From JBLNDG01 sp050261415 (lineage in GTDB: Bacteria > Bacillota > Clostridia > Lutisporales > Lutisporaceae), in contig JBLNDG010000037.1 of the NCBI GenBank assembly GCA_050261415.1, positions 1 through 7,697 on the forward strand: DNA of 7,697 nt, given 5' to 3'. Both the position numbers and the translations under genes were made by a program. Of the stretch, positions 1 through 6,374 are shown piece after piece (position 1 is the first letter of the stretch; each line of letters begins with the position of its first letter). The notes below the pieces were generated by a model. That model did no database searches, was not told the DNA's origin, and was given only the letters and a program-made list of their open reading frames with translations.

Positions 1-66
1 ATACCTTTTTTAAGAGATTATCTGGATTTGATTTACAAATACCTTGATAATTTTCGTAAAACATGT

Positions 67-120
67 AAAAAGGGAGCTGTGCACCAGCGATTTTTCAATC
101 GCTAGTGCGACAGCTCCTTT
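67..120 (-). terminator. Rho-independent terminator of the iclR-family gene
   Basis: A long imperfect hairpin lies just past the regulator's stop codon. Inner arms 86-92 and 97-103 (AGCGATT/AATCGCT) close a 4-nt loop. The stem continues through 81-84/105-108 and 73-80/110-117 with one bulged base at 109. Reading the minus strand, the hairpin is followed by five T (complement of A at 67-71). The 85/104 position is G-U in minus-strand RNA but C-A in plus-strand RNA, which favours action on the minus transcript. The plus-strand exit has only TTTAAAT, so termination of a gene arriving from the left is less convincing. Confidence 0.8.
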
Positions 121-143
121 AAATATTTTCGCTGTAGTCTCAT

Positions 144-929
144 TTATTTTCCCACATAGCCAAGACTGTTGGACAGCTCCTTTGCTTCCAGAATCACATT
201 CGGTATTATTTTATCCAGACCTTTTTCTTTCAGCCTGTAGCTGGGGCCTGAAATGCTCATGGATGCTATGGCTTCACCATAACAGTCAAAAACAGGAGCA
301 GCAACACAAGTGACCCCATCTTCCCTTTCCTCATTGTCTATAGCATAGCCTTGCTTTTTTATAATTTCGAACTCTTTTAACAGTTCCTCCTTGGAGGATA
401 GAGTATTTTTGGTGTATTTTTGAAAAGTGGTTTTGTTAAGAATCAATTCCTGATATTCCTGCGGTTTATAGGATAACAGCAGCTTGCCGCCCCCGGTACA
501 GTACAAGGGAACTTTGGCTCCCAGTTGTGTGAACATTTTCAGAAGCTTGGTGCTTTCGGATTGAGCAATATATATTACTTCACTTCCGTCCAGAACCAGC
601 AGATTACTGGTTTCATTCACTGCTGCCCTTAATTTATCCAAATACGGTTGAGCAAGGTTTGCCAGGACGTTCTGTCTTTTGGCCATACCGCTGATCCTAA
701 AGAGGCCGACTCCTATTCTATATTTTTTGGTTTTTTTGTCCTGCTCAATGATACTGCATAGCTTTAAGGTATTGAGAAGGTGGTAGGTTGCACTTACTCC
801 GTAATTAAGCCGAGAGCTTATCTCTGTTAACCCCAAACCTTCTTCCGCTCTTGCAAGCTCTTCCATTACTTCAACAGCCTTAATGACGGAACCTATTGTT
901 TTGGTGTCTTTTATTGCGTTATTGTCCAA
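144..929 (-). CDS. IclR-family transcriptional regulator
   Basis: This 261-residue protein has the full length and two-domain layout of IclR regulators. Residues about 11-65 form the winged helix-turn-helix (GLTEISSRLNYGVSATYHLL holds the recognition region). Residues about 85-258 form the effector-binding domain, with the family-like stretches VPLYCTGGGKLLLS (140-153) and EREDGVTCVAAPVFD (201-215). IclR proteins bind DNA as dimers or tetramers and respond to small metabolites, often organic acids or aromatics. The start is TTG at 929, preceded by AGGAG with a 10-nt gap; the next in-frame ATG (residue 22) would cut into the winged helix. The gene lies downstream of, and on the same strand as, the cysteine desulfidase gene, but a terminator and its own promoter separate them. 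A local role over the divergent transporter operon is inferred from position. The ligand is unknown. Confidence 0.93.
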   Translation of the reverse strand: MDNNAIKDTKTIGSVIKAVEVMEELARAEEGLGLTEISSRLNYGVSATYHLLNTLKLCSIIEQDKKTKKYRIGVGLFRISGMAKRQNVLANLAQPYLDKLRAAVNETSNLLVLDGSEVIYIAQSESTKLLKMFTQLGAKVPLYCTGGGKLLLSYKPQEYQELILNKTTFQKYTKNTLSSKEELLKEFEIIKKQGYAIDNEEREDGVTCVAAPVFDCYGEAIASMSISGPSYRLKEKGLDKIIPNVILEAKELSNSLGYVGK

Positions 930-975
930 ATATAATCAACTCCTGCAAAAATCATACGCTTATGCACAAAGGCTG

Positions 976-1050
976 TTTTCCGACAAGTACAATTTGCTGT
1001 TTTGCTGCCCTTGCCTAGAATTATTATAGCATATTCCGGAACTTGTACAA
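976..1050. repeat. Imperfect direct repeat in the iclR promoter region, possible autoregulatory sites
   Basis: On the plus strand, TTCCGACAAGTACAA (978-992) resembles TTCCGGAACTTGTACAA (1034-1050). Both have TTCCG, then GTACAA, with a two-base difference in spacing. The second copy covers the -35 box and spacer of the iclR promoter, and the first lies about 25-40 nt downstream of the predicted start point. That arrangement would suit autorepression by the regulator, which is common in the IclR family. The repeat is short and imperfect, so this is tentative. Confidence 0.3.
1023..1050 (-). promoter_or_regulatory. Sigma-A promoter of the iclR-family gene (extended -10)
   Basis: Reading the minus strand, TTGTAC (complement of 1045-1050) is followed after 16 nt by TATAAT (complement of 1023-1028). 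A TG precedes the -10 box by one base, giving an extended -10. Transcription would start near 1016 and leave an untranslated leader of about 87 nt. The spacer holds the palindrome TTCCGGAA (1034-1041) and the -35 box lies in TTGTACAA (1043-1050), so a repressor could bind on top of the promoter. The cyuA terminator ends just upstream of the -35 box and insulates this promoter from read-through. Confidence 0.8.
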
Positions 1051-1055
1051 CAGAC

Positions 1056-1098
1056 AAAAAAAGGTGGGAAATCATATTAAGATTTCCCACCTTTTTTT
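1056..1098 (-). terminator. Rho-independent terminator of cyuA, symmetrical
   Basis: Perfect 11-bp arms GGTGGGAAATC (1063-1073) and GATTTCCCACC (1081-1091) enclose a 7-nt loop. Seven A precede the stem (1056-1062) and seven T follow it (1092-1098), so the hairpin has a U-tract in both directions. It sits 22 nt past the cyuA stop codon. Its main job is to end the cyuA transcript before the iclR promoter; no plus-strand gene in the window needs it. Confidence 0.93.
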
Positions 1099-1119
1099 GT
1101 TACGCAGATATCTGCTTAA

Positions 1120-2412
1120 TTACTGGACCGCTTTATTGGTCAGTATTTTAAGAATTGTATTATCCATGTCTTTCATCCCTTCATTGGACAATATCCCAAG
1201 ATTTCTTATGGTAGCTTCCGCATCATCTCCGACTATACCGTCAAATTTTGATATCACGGTCCCGTTCACAGCAAGATATGCCTGAATGACTGCTTCGCTT
1301 CCCGCAGTAGATAATTTATAAGCACAGCCGCATTTTGCTCCGTCACATACCATCCCTGAAATAGCTCCTACCATATTATTTATTGCCCCCACCATTTGTT
1401 CATAGGAGCCGCCCAGAAGCCATGCAATGGAGGCAGAAGCACCAATTCCTGCTGCAACACTGCACCCACACACCGGGGACAGTTTTCCGGTGTACTCTTT
1501 TATATATGCAGTTATCAAATGACTTAACGCCAATGCTCTGGCTAGCTTTTCATCGTCATATCCCAAATACCTGCAAACAACAGTTGGGGGAATAATAGCT
1601 GTTATTCCATGATTACCGCTGCCGGCGCTGCTCATTACGGGCAAATTTATACCGGCCATTCTTGCATCGCAGGCAGATGATGTCAATATCCTTACCTGGT
1701 TTACTATATCATCTTTTAGTATGCCCTTTTGCAGCAGCTGGCTCATCCCTGCACCAAGACCAATCTTACTTTCCAAGCCCTTATTGGCCATATTGATGTT
1801 TAACTTCACTCCGTCCAATAAGAACTCAATATCTGCATAAGGGACATCTTCAATAAAAGCCTTTATTTCTTTAATGCTCAGGTTTTTTAACGCATATTTG
1901 TTGACGTTATAACCTTCTTCAAAAGCGCATTGTTTTTCTTCTTCATTGTATATTACCTTGCCGTTAGCTTCCAAATAAACAATATTAGTATGACTGCTCT
2001 TCACTATACACCGGGCTTTGCCTTTATTTGTCTTTATTGCCGCCTCTATGTAGAAGTTGTCTTTATCATCCTCAACCTCAACAGATATTTTGTTTTCCTG
2101 GACTAACTTATCAGCTTCATTTACATAGCAGTCATTAACGTTTTTGAAAAGCTCCAGCCCTAGTTCAGGGTTTCCGCATACTATCGAAAGTGCTACAGCA
2201 AATACTATGCCCTTTTCATTCGTGCCGGGTATTCCAACTCTCATACCATTTTTATAAATGTTAGGGCTTAATACAACCCTTATTTCTTCGACTGTGCCTT
2301 TTATTTCCTTGTAAGCGGTAGACACTGCCAAAGCTACAGCGACTGGCTCAGTACAACCCCGGGCAGGTTTCACTTGCTGTTTTAAAATACTTAAGATATC
2401 TTCTCTGTTCAA
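1120..2412 (-). CDS. cyuA: L-cysteine desulfidase, CyuA/YhaM (UPF0597) family
   Basis: This 430-residue protein matches the CyuA/YhaM family, related to the alpha domain of iron-sulfur L-serine dehydratases. Characterised members are [4Fe-4S] enzymes that break L-cysteine into pyruvate, ammonia and hydrogen sulfide in the cytoplasm. Visible signatures are ARGCTEPVAVALA at 17-29 with its conserved Cys20, SSAGSGNHGI at 261-270, CGCSVAAGIGAS at 315-326 and the Cys-rich CDGAKCGC at 356-363. Cys20, Cys280, Cys315/317 and Cys356/361/363 are candidate catalytic or cluster residues; which ones bind iron cannot be read off. The start is TTG at 2412, with AAGGAG 8 nt upstream. A sigma-54 type promoter lies 47 nt before the start codon and a strong terminator follows the gene. 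Divergence from a transporter/URO-D operon suggests a role in degrading cysteine or a related thiol amino acid. Annotation pipelines may call it serine dehydratase alpha subunit. Confidence 0.9.
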   Translation of the reverse strand: MNREDILSILKQQVKPARGCTEPVAVALAVSTAYKEIKGTVEEIRVVLSPNIYKNGMRVGIPGTNEKGIVFAVALSIVCGNPELGLELFKNVNDCYVNEADKLVQENKISVEVEDDKDNFYIEAAIKTNKGKARCIVKSSHTNIVYLEANGKVIYNEEEKQCAFEEGYNVNKYALKNLSIKEIKAFIEDVPYADIEFLLDGVKLNINMANKGLESKIGLGAGMSQLLQKGILKDDIVNQVRILTSSACDARMAGINLPVMSSAGSGNHGITAIIPPTVVCRYLGYDDEKLARALALSHLITAYIKEYTGKLSPVCGCSVAAGIGASASIAWLLGGSYEQMVGAINNMVGAISGMVCDGAKCGCAYKLSTAGSEAVIQAYLAVNGTVISKFDGIVGDDAEATIRNLGILSNEGMKDMDNTILKILTNKAVQ

Positions 2413-2425
2413 GTATAAAACTCCT

Positions 2426-2441
2426 TACAAATGAATTTCAT
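2426..2441. repeat. Palindromic element, copy 1 (cyuA leader)
   Basis: TACAAATGAATTTCAT lies between the predicted cyuA start point and its Shine-Dalgarno sequence. Its core ATGAA-T-TTCAT is a palindrome with one central base. An inverted copy with 15 of 16 matching bases occurs at 2862-2877. In this position a bound protein would block transcription as a roadblock, or the element could affect ribosome access. Function is inferred only from placement and duplication. Confidence 0.4.
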
Positions 2442-2469
2442 GTACTATTACTTACATATTGATAATATG

Positions 2470-2486
2470 AGCAATAATTATGCCAG
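2470..2486 (-). promoter_or_regulatory. Sigma-54 (-24/-12) promoter of cyuA
   Basis: Reading the minus strand, CTGGCATAATTATTGCT (complement of 2470-2486) matches the sigma-54 consensus TGGCAY-N5-TTGCW. The -24 GG (2484-2483) and -12 GC (2472-2471) have the required 12-nt register. Transcription would begin near 2459, 47 nt before the TTG start. Sigma-54 promoters need an AAA+ enhancer-binding activator, and none is encoded in the window. A matching element on the opposite strand serves tctC. Confidence 0.8.
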
Positions 2487-2698
2487 ATTGCGCAATTACA
2501 GTATTCCAAATAATGCAAAGTACAGTACAAATTTTCAATATGAGCCCCTAAAACGAGTTTTTGCACCCACGAAAAGCTTATCCCAGTACATTATAATTTG
2601 TTTAATGTCTATCAAGCAACTTTTATGTTATAAAAAATTCGTCAAATAACAAAAATTTTACCCATATTTATCCATTTATCAGCATGTTATTGTCATTA

Positions 2699-2714
2699 TT
2701 TTCAAATTTGAAAA
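2699..2714. promoter_or_regulatory. 16-bp perfect palindrome, candidate shared activator site
   Basis: TTTTCAAATTTGAAAA is perfectly self-complementary. It lies about 215 bp upstream of the cyuA -24 element and about 290 bp upstream of the tctC -24 element, a usual distance range for sigma-54 enhancer sites acting by DNA looping. It is made mostly of A and T, so chance occurrence in this region is possible. Confidence 0.35.
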
Positions 2715-2861
2715 AAGATTTTTCGTTTATGTAAATTTTAATCCAGGTAAATAATTTTTTACCATAAGTATAAAACATACATTACTGAATCCAGCCGGGT
2801 GCAGACAGAAACAATGTTTAATGCATAATTTTACATTACTTACATCAAATGTTTTTCATTT

Positions 2862-2877
2862 ATGAAATTCATTTCTA
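2862..2877. repeat. Palindromic element, copy 2
   Basis: ATGAAATTCATTTCTA is the reverse complement, with one mismatch, of the element at 2426-2441 in the cyuA leader. Its core is ATGAA-A-TTCAT. It lies about 125 bp upstream of the tctC -24 element, where a sigma-54 activator site could sit. An overlapping inverted repeat TTTCAT-TT-ATGAAA occupies 2854-2867. Confidence 0.4.
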
Positions 2878-3001
2878 CTTTCTCTAAAGCGTATTAATAT
2901 TTCTATGTTTGAATTTTCTTGATTTTGCATGGCCTTTAAACTCGGACATCCCTTTTACCCGGATTATGAAGCAAATATTTCAAATTCTCCTATTTTTGTT
3001 A

Positions 3002-3018
3002 TGGCATGAATATTGCAT
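3002..3018 (+). promoter_or_regulatory. Sigma-54 (-24/-12) promoter of the tctCBA-uroD operon
   Basis: TGGCATGAATATTGCAT matches the sigma-54 consensus TGGCAY-N5-TTGCW, with GG at 3003-3004 and GC at 3015-3016 in exact 12-nt register. The predicted start point is near 3028, leaving a 153-nt leader before tctC. A TATAAT occurs at 3022-3027, but it has no -35 box at a normal distance, so a sigma-A promoter here is less likely. The activator must be encoded elsewhere, because the IclR protein of this window has no AAA+ domain. Confidence 0.82.
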
Positions 3019-3041
3019 TAATATAATTTCGCATGCATAGA

Positions 3042-3057
3042 ACCAATAAATATTGGT
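3042..3057. promoter_or_regulatory. Inverted repeat, candidate IclR-type operator in the tctC leader
   Basis: ACCAATA-AA-TATTGGT has perfect 7-bp arms and a 2-bp centre. It begins about 15 nt downstream of the predicted sigma-54 start point of tctC. Size and symmetry suit a dimeric regulator such as the IclR protein encoded at 144-929. The same half-site is not obvious at the iclR promoter, so the identity of the binding protein is unproven. Confidence 0.45.
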
Positions 3058-3180
3058 CTTGTATAGTCCGTGCATAAAAATTTAGAGAGGAGGGCAGAGT
3101 TTTAAGTCATCGTAGTAAGAGACATAATTAGGAATAGTCCTTAGGTGTTAAAATTATTACACAATTAGGGAGGAGAAAGA

Positions 3181-4242
3181 ATGTTGAACAAAAGAAGTAA
3201 GTCTATTATTGCTTTATTACTCGTTACTTTATTGATTTTTGCCGCTGGCTGCAGCGCTCCAAAGCAGGCGGCTGACAGCTCAGCTCCAGCAGCAACAAAA
3301 ACTGATAGCTCTGCTCCATCAACAGCTATTGCAAGACCTGAGGGAGTACCCGCAGATTTCCCTAGCAAAGAAATTCATTATCTCTATGGTTTCTCTGCAG
3401 GTTCTGCTAATGACGCATATTTCAGAATTCTAGCCGACAAAGTAAAGTCAATGCAAGGCTGGAAGAACGGTTTCGTAGTAGATTACAAAACAGGTGCTAG
3501 TGGAAAGATCGAATGGGATGCAATTTCCAAAGCTAAACCAGACGGATACACTATAGGATTTACTCCGAGTGCTATGTTGATTCCTGTTGTTGCAGAAAAA
3601 GCAACTTTCGGTGTTGATAACATGGCTTATGTTGCTAACATGATGACTGACCCTGGCGTTATTGCTGTTGCAAAAGATTCACCTTACAACACATTACAGG
3701 ATATAATCGAAGCAGCTAAAAAGAACCCAGGAAAAGTAAGCTTTGGTGTTACTTCTACTATAGCTCAGGAAGGCTTGACTCTTAAGCTTATCCAAAAGGT
3801 TGCCGGTGTTCAGTTCAATGTTGTACCATTCGACGGTGAATCCGAAGTAATGGCCGGTGTCGTTGGTAAACACGTAGATGCGTTGTGCCTCAATATAACA
3901 GATATTTACAATGCAGTTCAGGAAGGACAGCTCAAAGCTATTGCTACTGGTGATACACAGCGTGCTAAATTCATGCCTGATGTACCAACTTATAAAGAAG
4001 CAGGATATGATGTTACACAGGTTAACATGAGAGCTATTGGAGTTCCGAAGGATACTCCGGAGCCGATCAGACAGTACCTTGAACAGTGCTTCATGGCTGC
4101 TGCAAATGACCCTGAAGTTCAGGCAAAGGTTGCTGAAATGAAGATACCTGTTGAAAACGTAAGCGGTACAGACGTAAAAGCTAAATTCACAACTATTCAG
4201 AAAACTCTCCAGGATCTCTGGAATGCAAACCCATGGCAATAA
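3181..4242 (+). CDS. tctC: TTT transporter substrate-binding lipoprotein (Bug/TctC family)
   Basis: This 353-residue protein is the extracytoplasmic receptor of a tripartite tricarboxylate transporter. A lipoprotein signal (charged MLNKRSK, hydrophobic core, AAGC with lipidated Cys24) anchors it to the outer face of the membrane. A Ser/Ala-rich linker at 25-56 follows, then the Bug fold. Family landmarks are GFSAGSANDAYFRILAD (70-86), the loop that in Bug proteins contacts the ligand carboxylate, TGASGKI (104-110), KPDGYTIGFTPS (119-130) and VPFDGESEVMAGVVGKHVDA (215-234). Known Bug ligands are carboxylates such as citrate, glutamate, aromatic acids and nicotinate; this ligand is unknown. GGAGG lies 7 nt before the ATG. 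It is the first gene of the operon and is followed by a strong hairpin before tctB, which could keep its expression above that of the membrane subunits. Confidence 0.94.
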   Translation: MLNKRSKSIIALLLVTLLIFAAGCSAPKQAADSSAPAATKTDSSAPSTAIARPEGVPADFPSKEIHYLYGFSAGSANDAYFRILADKVKSMQGWKNGFVVDYKTGASGKIEWDAISKAKPDGYTIGFTPSAMLIPVVAEKATFGVDNMAYVANMMTDPGVIAVAKDSPYNTLQDIIEAAKKNPGKVSFGVTSTIAQEGLTLKLIQKVAGVQFNVVPFDGESEVMAGVVGKHVDALCLNITDIYNAVQEGQLKAIATGDTQRAKFMPDVPTYKEAGYDVTQVNMRAIGVPKDTPEPIRQYLEQCFMAAANDPEVQAKVAEMKIPVENVSGTDVKAKFTTIQKTLQDLWNANPWQ

Positions 4243-4285
4243 GAGAGTAGACAGAGTATAGCTGAATATATAATACAAGCAGCTT

Positions 4286-4313
4286 ATTCCGGGGTGGTTA
4301 ACCACCCCGGAAT
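4286..4313 (+). repeat. 28-nt perfect palindrome between tctC and tctB (intercistronic hairpin)
   Basis: A perfectly self-complementary 28-nt sequence, centred on 4299/4300, has GC-rich arms (4286-4299 and 4300-4313, with CCGGGGTGG and its complement). In RNA it would form about a 12-bp stem with a TTAA loop. It is followed by ATTATAAATAAG rather than a T-run, so it looks like a partial terminator or mRNA 3'-end stabiliser rather than a full stop. It probably sets a higher level of the binding protein than of TctB/TctA, as known for other binding-protein transport operons. Confidence 0.75.
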
Positions 4314-4345
4314 TATAAATAAGTTAACATGCTGGAGGTTAACAA

Positions 4346-4816
4346 ATGGAAAATAAATCTGTTAAGAAACCTTTTAATTACAATTATTTATCGGCAATTT
4401 TTGTTTATATATGGGCTCTAGCATTTTTGATAGTAACTCCTTCGATTAAGGAACCACAGTCGAGATTGTTTCCTTATATTGTTGGTATTCTTGCAATTGT
4501 GCTAGCTACCATGCTTATAATAAAAGTCCGCTTTAACATTGGGAAACCTATGGAAATTACAAATTTCAGCGGTACGAAATCAGCGCTTTTTATGGCTCTT
4601 TTGCTTGTTATATATGTGGGATTTATAGAAGTTGTAGGCTTCTATATAGCAACACCTTTTTATACTTATATAGCAATGATGATGCTCGGACAGAAAAATA
4701 AGAAATTAATGCTTATAATTTCTATACTGTTACCAGTGGTAGTATATGTCTTCTTCGATGTGTTATTGGATATGCAGATTCCGGGAAGCGTGTTGTTTCC
4801 CGATTTACTAGGATAA
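4346..4816 (+). CDS. tctB: TTT transporter small membrane subunit TctB
   Basis: This 156-residue protein has the usual TctB size and pattern of about four membrane segments (roughly 14-31, 42-61, 79-98 or longer, and 120-141). TctB proteins vary a lot in sequence; the assignment rests on hydrophobicity, the ending FDVLLDMQIPGSVLFPDLLG and the place between tctC and tctA. In the complex it is the small integral subunit that pairs with TctA in the cytoplasmic membrane; its exact role is not well established. GGAGG lies 7 nt before the ATG. The stop is 12 nt before tctA, so the two are probably translated together. Confidence 0.9.
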   Translation: MENKSVKKPFNYNYLSAIFVYIWALAFLIVTPSIKEPQSRLFPYIVGILAIVLATMLIIKVRFNIGKPMEITNFSGTKSALFMALLLVIYVGFIEVVGFYIATPFYTYIAMMMLGQKNKKLMLIISILLPVVVYVFFDVLLDMQIPGSVLFPDLLG

Positions 4817-4828
4817 GGAGTGTGAAAT

Positions 4829-6328
4829 ATGGATTTTCTGCAGTACGCTCTTGTGGCTTTAACTCCAACTAATCTTCTGTGGTTGACGATAGGGGCGATT
4901 GTCGGTGCCATTCTTGGTGCTCTGCCGGGAATGTCGGCTGATACAGGTATCGCAATTTTCCTGCCTTTGACCTTCAATCTGGAACCTGTTACAGGACTTA
5001 TAACTTTAGGTGCTATTTATGTAACTGCAGCTTACGGCGGTAATATAACAGCGGTATTGATCAATACTCCCGGGACCTCAGACTCATTGTTCATGACTTT
5101 GGATGGCTATCCGATGACCGTAAGAGGCGAAGGCCTGAAGGCAATTGGTGTTACTACCTTCAGTTCTTTCATTGGAGGCATAATAGGCTGTGTTGCTTTA
5201 CTTTTCATTGCACCGCCCCTTGCACAGCTTGCAGTAAAATTTGGTCCATGGGAATTGTTCCTGACTACAATGATGGGTATCGTAATCATTGTCGGTCTTA
5301 CAAAGGACGGTATGCTCAAAGGTGTTATGAGCGCCAGCCTGGGTCTTTTATGTTCACTGATAGGGCTGGACGGACTTACCGGCGTTAGCCGTTTTAATTT
5401 CGGAATAGACCAGATATACGATTCGCTGCCTTTATTGCCTGTTGTACTGGGTATGTTTGCAGTGTCTCAGGTACTGTGTCTGGTAGCGGAAAAAACTGAA
5501 ACCATAGTTATAGATAAATCGGCAATCCGCGGCAGCGCTTTTCTCGGTATAAAAGACCACTTGTCAATGCTGCTTACCAATATATATTCTTCCGTTATCG
5601 GTACTATTGTCGGCATTATCCCTGGTGCAGGAACTACTGTTGCTGCAGGTATCACTTACAACATTACCAAGAAGAGGGACAAGCATCCTGAAACTTTTGG
5701 TAAAGGTAATGAACAAGGGCTTGCATGTGTATCAGCTGCTAATAACGGTGTTGTCGGCGGTTCACTTGTACCGCTGCTGACTCTTGGAATACCTGGAAAC
5801 GGAACCTCAGCCCTTTTCCTGGGCGGACTTTTAATTCACGGTCTGGCTCCAGGAAGCCAGTTGTTTACAAAGACTCCGGAGACAGTTTACGGTTTGTTCA
5901 TGGGCTTGCTACTTGCTAACTTCTTCATTCTGATTATCGGATTGTTCGGCGCTCCTATATATTCAAGGATAACCCTGGTACCAAACAGCATTTTGATTCC
6001 TATAGTCGGTGTTTTCTGTATATTGGGGGCATACACTTACCGAAATCTGGCCTTTGATACAATACTGGTTTTGTTCTTTGGTATCATCGGTTACTACATG
6101 ACAAAAGCAAACTTTGGTATGGCACCTTTTGTACTGGCCTTTGTATTGGGTAAGAACGCAGAAATGCAGTTCCGCAGAGCCCTCCAGCTTATGGGCGGAG
6201 CCGGTATAAAAGCTGCAATGTTCCAACCTTTGCCGTTTGCTTTACTGTTAGTCGACTTGTTATTCCTGTTTTCACCATTCTTTGGTGATATCAAGAACTT
6301 AATTATGAAAAAGAAACAGACAGCTTAA
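4829..6328 (+). CDS. tctA: TTT transporter large membrane subunit TctA
   Basis: This 499-residue protein is the channel-forming subunit of the transporter, of usual family length and with many membrane segments. It shows the duplicated glycine-rich signature of TctA: GALPGMSADTGIAIFLPLTF (30-49) in the first half and GIIPGAGTTVAAGITY (262-277) in the second. It also carries AYGGNITAVLINTPGTSDS (68-86), LDGYPM (91-96), SAANNGVVGGSLVPLLTLGI (302-321) and PGNGTSALFLGGLLIHGLAP (322-341). The family takes up carboxylates using an ion gradient, after delivery by the TctC lipoprotein. AAGGAG lies 8 nt before the ATG. The gene is intact, and a URO-D-family gene follows after 46 nt without a terminator. 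Confidence 0.96.
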   Translation: MDFLQYALVALTPTNLLWLTIGAIVGAILGALPGMSADTGIAIFLPLTFNLEPVTGLITLGAIYVTAAYGGNITAVLINTPGTSDSLFMTLDGYPMTVRGEGLKAIGVTTFSSFIGGIIGCVALLFIAPPLAQLAVKFGPWELFLTTMMGIVIIVGLTKDGMLKGVMSASLGLLCSLIGLDGLTGVSRFNFGIDQIYDSLPLLPVVLGMFAVSQVLCLVAEKTETIVIDKSAIRGSAFLGIKDHLSMLLTNIYSSVIGTIVGIIPGAGTTVAAGITYNITKKRDKHPETFGKGNEQGLACVSAANNGVVGGSLVPLLTLGIPGNGTSALFLGGLLIHGLAPGSQLFTKTPETVYGLFMGLLLANFFILIIGLFGAPIYSRITLVPNSILIPIVGVFCILGAYTYRNLAFDTILVLFFGIIGYYMTKANFGMAPFVLAFVLGKNAEMQFRRALQLMGGAGIKAAMFQPLPFALLLVDLLFLFSPFFGDIKNLIMKKKQTA

Positions 6329-6374
6329 TACTTGTTCAAAAAAATTTGTACAATTTCTGGGAAGGAGCTTTACA

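Larger units (their letters stand above)
2413..3180. other. 768-bp divergent regulatory intergenic region
   Basis: This AT-rich stretch lies between the divergent starts of cyuA and tctC. No convincing gene was found; the small open frame at 2431-2649 lacks a ribosome binding site and overlaps the cyuA promoter. It holds outward-facing sigma-54 promoters near each end, a 16-bp perfect palindrome at 2699-2714, a duplicated palindromic element (2426-2441 and 2862-2877), an 11-bp repeat ATTACTTACAT (2447-2457 and 2835-2845) and an inverted repeat at 3042-3057. The roughly 500 bp between the promoters is long enough for shared upstream activator sites, as expected for enhancer-dependent transcription. 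Confidence 0.75.

Noticed and set aside
1..105. Plus-strand open frame entering from the left edge (begins IPFLRDYLDLIYKYL) and ending at TAG 103-105
   Set aside because: It could be the last 34 codons of a convergent gene, but it is short, has no recognisable domain and its stop lies inside the iclR terminator hairpin. The evidence is too weak to annotate it.
2590..2619. Possible sigma-A promoter for cyuA (TTGCTT, 18 nt, TATAAT on the minus strand)
   Set aside because: The -35 match is poor and the leader would be long. The nearby sigma-54 element is a much better match, though a second weak promoter cannot be excluded.
2431..2649. 72-codon plus-strand open frame in the divergent intergenic region
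   Set aside because: There is no Shine-Dalgarno sequence before its ATG, its composition is that of AT-rich spacer, and it overlaps the cyuA leader and sigma-54 promoter.
3022..3027. TATAAT as a sigma-A -10 box for tctC
   Set aside because: No -35 box lies 16-18 nt upstream; the nearest TTG-containing hexamer is about 20 nt away. The overlapping -24/-12 element explains the site better.
3694..4305. 203-codon minus-strand open frame opposite tctC
   Set aside because: It is antisense to a clearly recognisable binding protein, runs through the intercistronic hairpin and matches no known family. It is a frame shadow.
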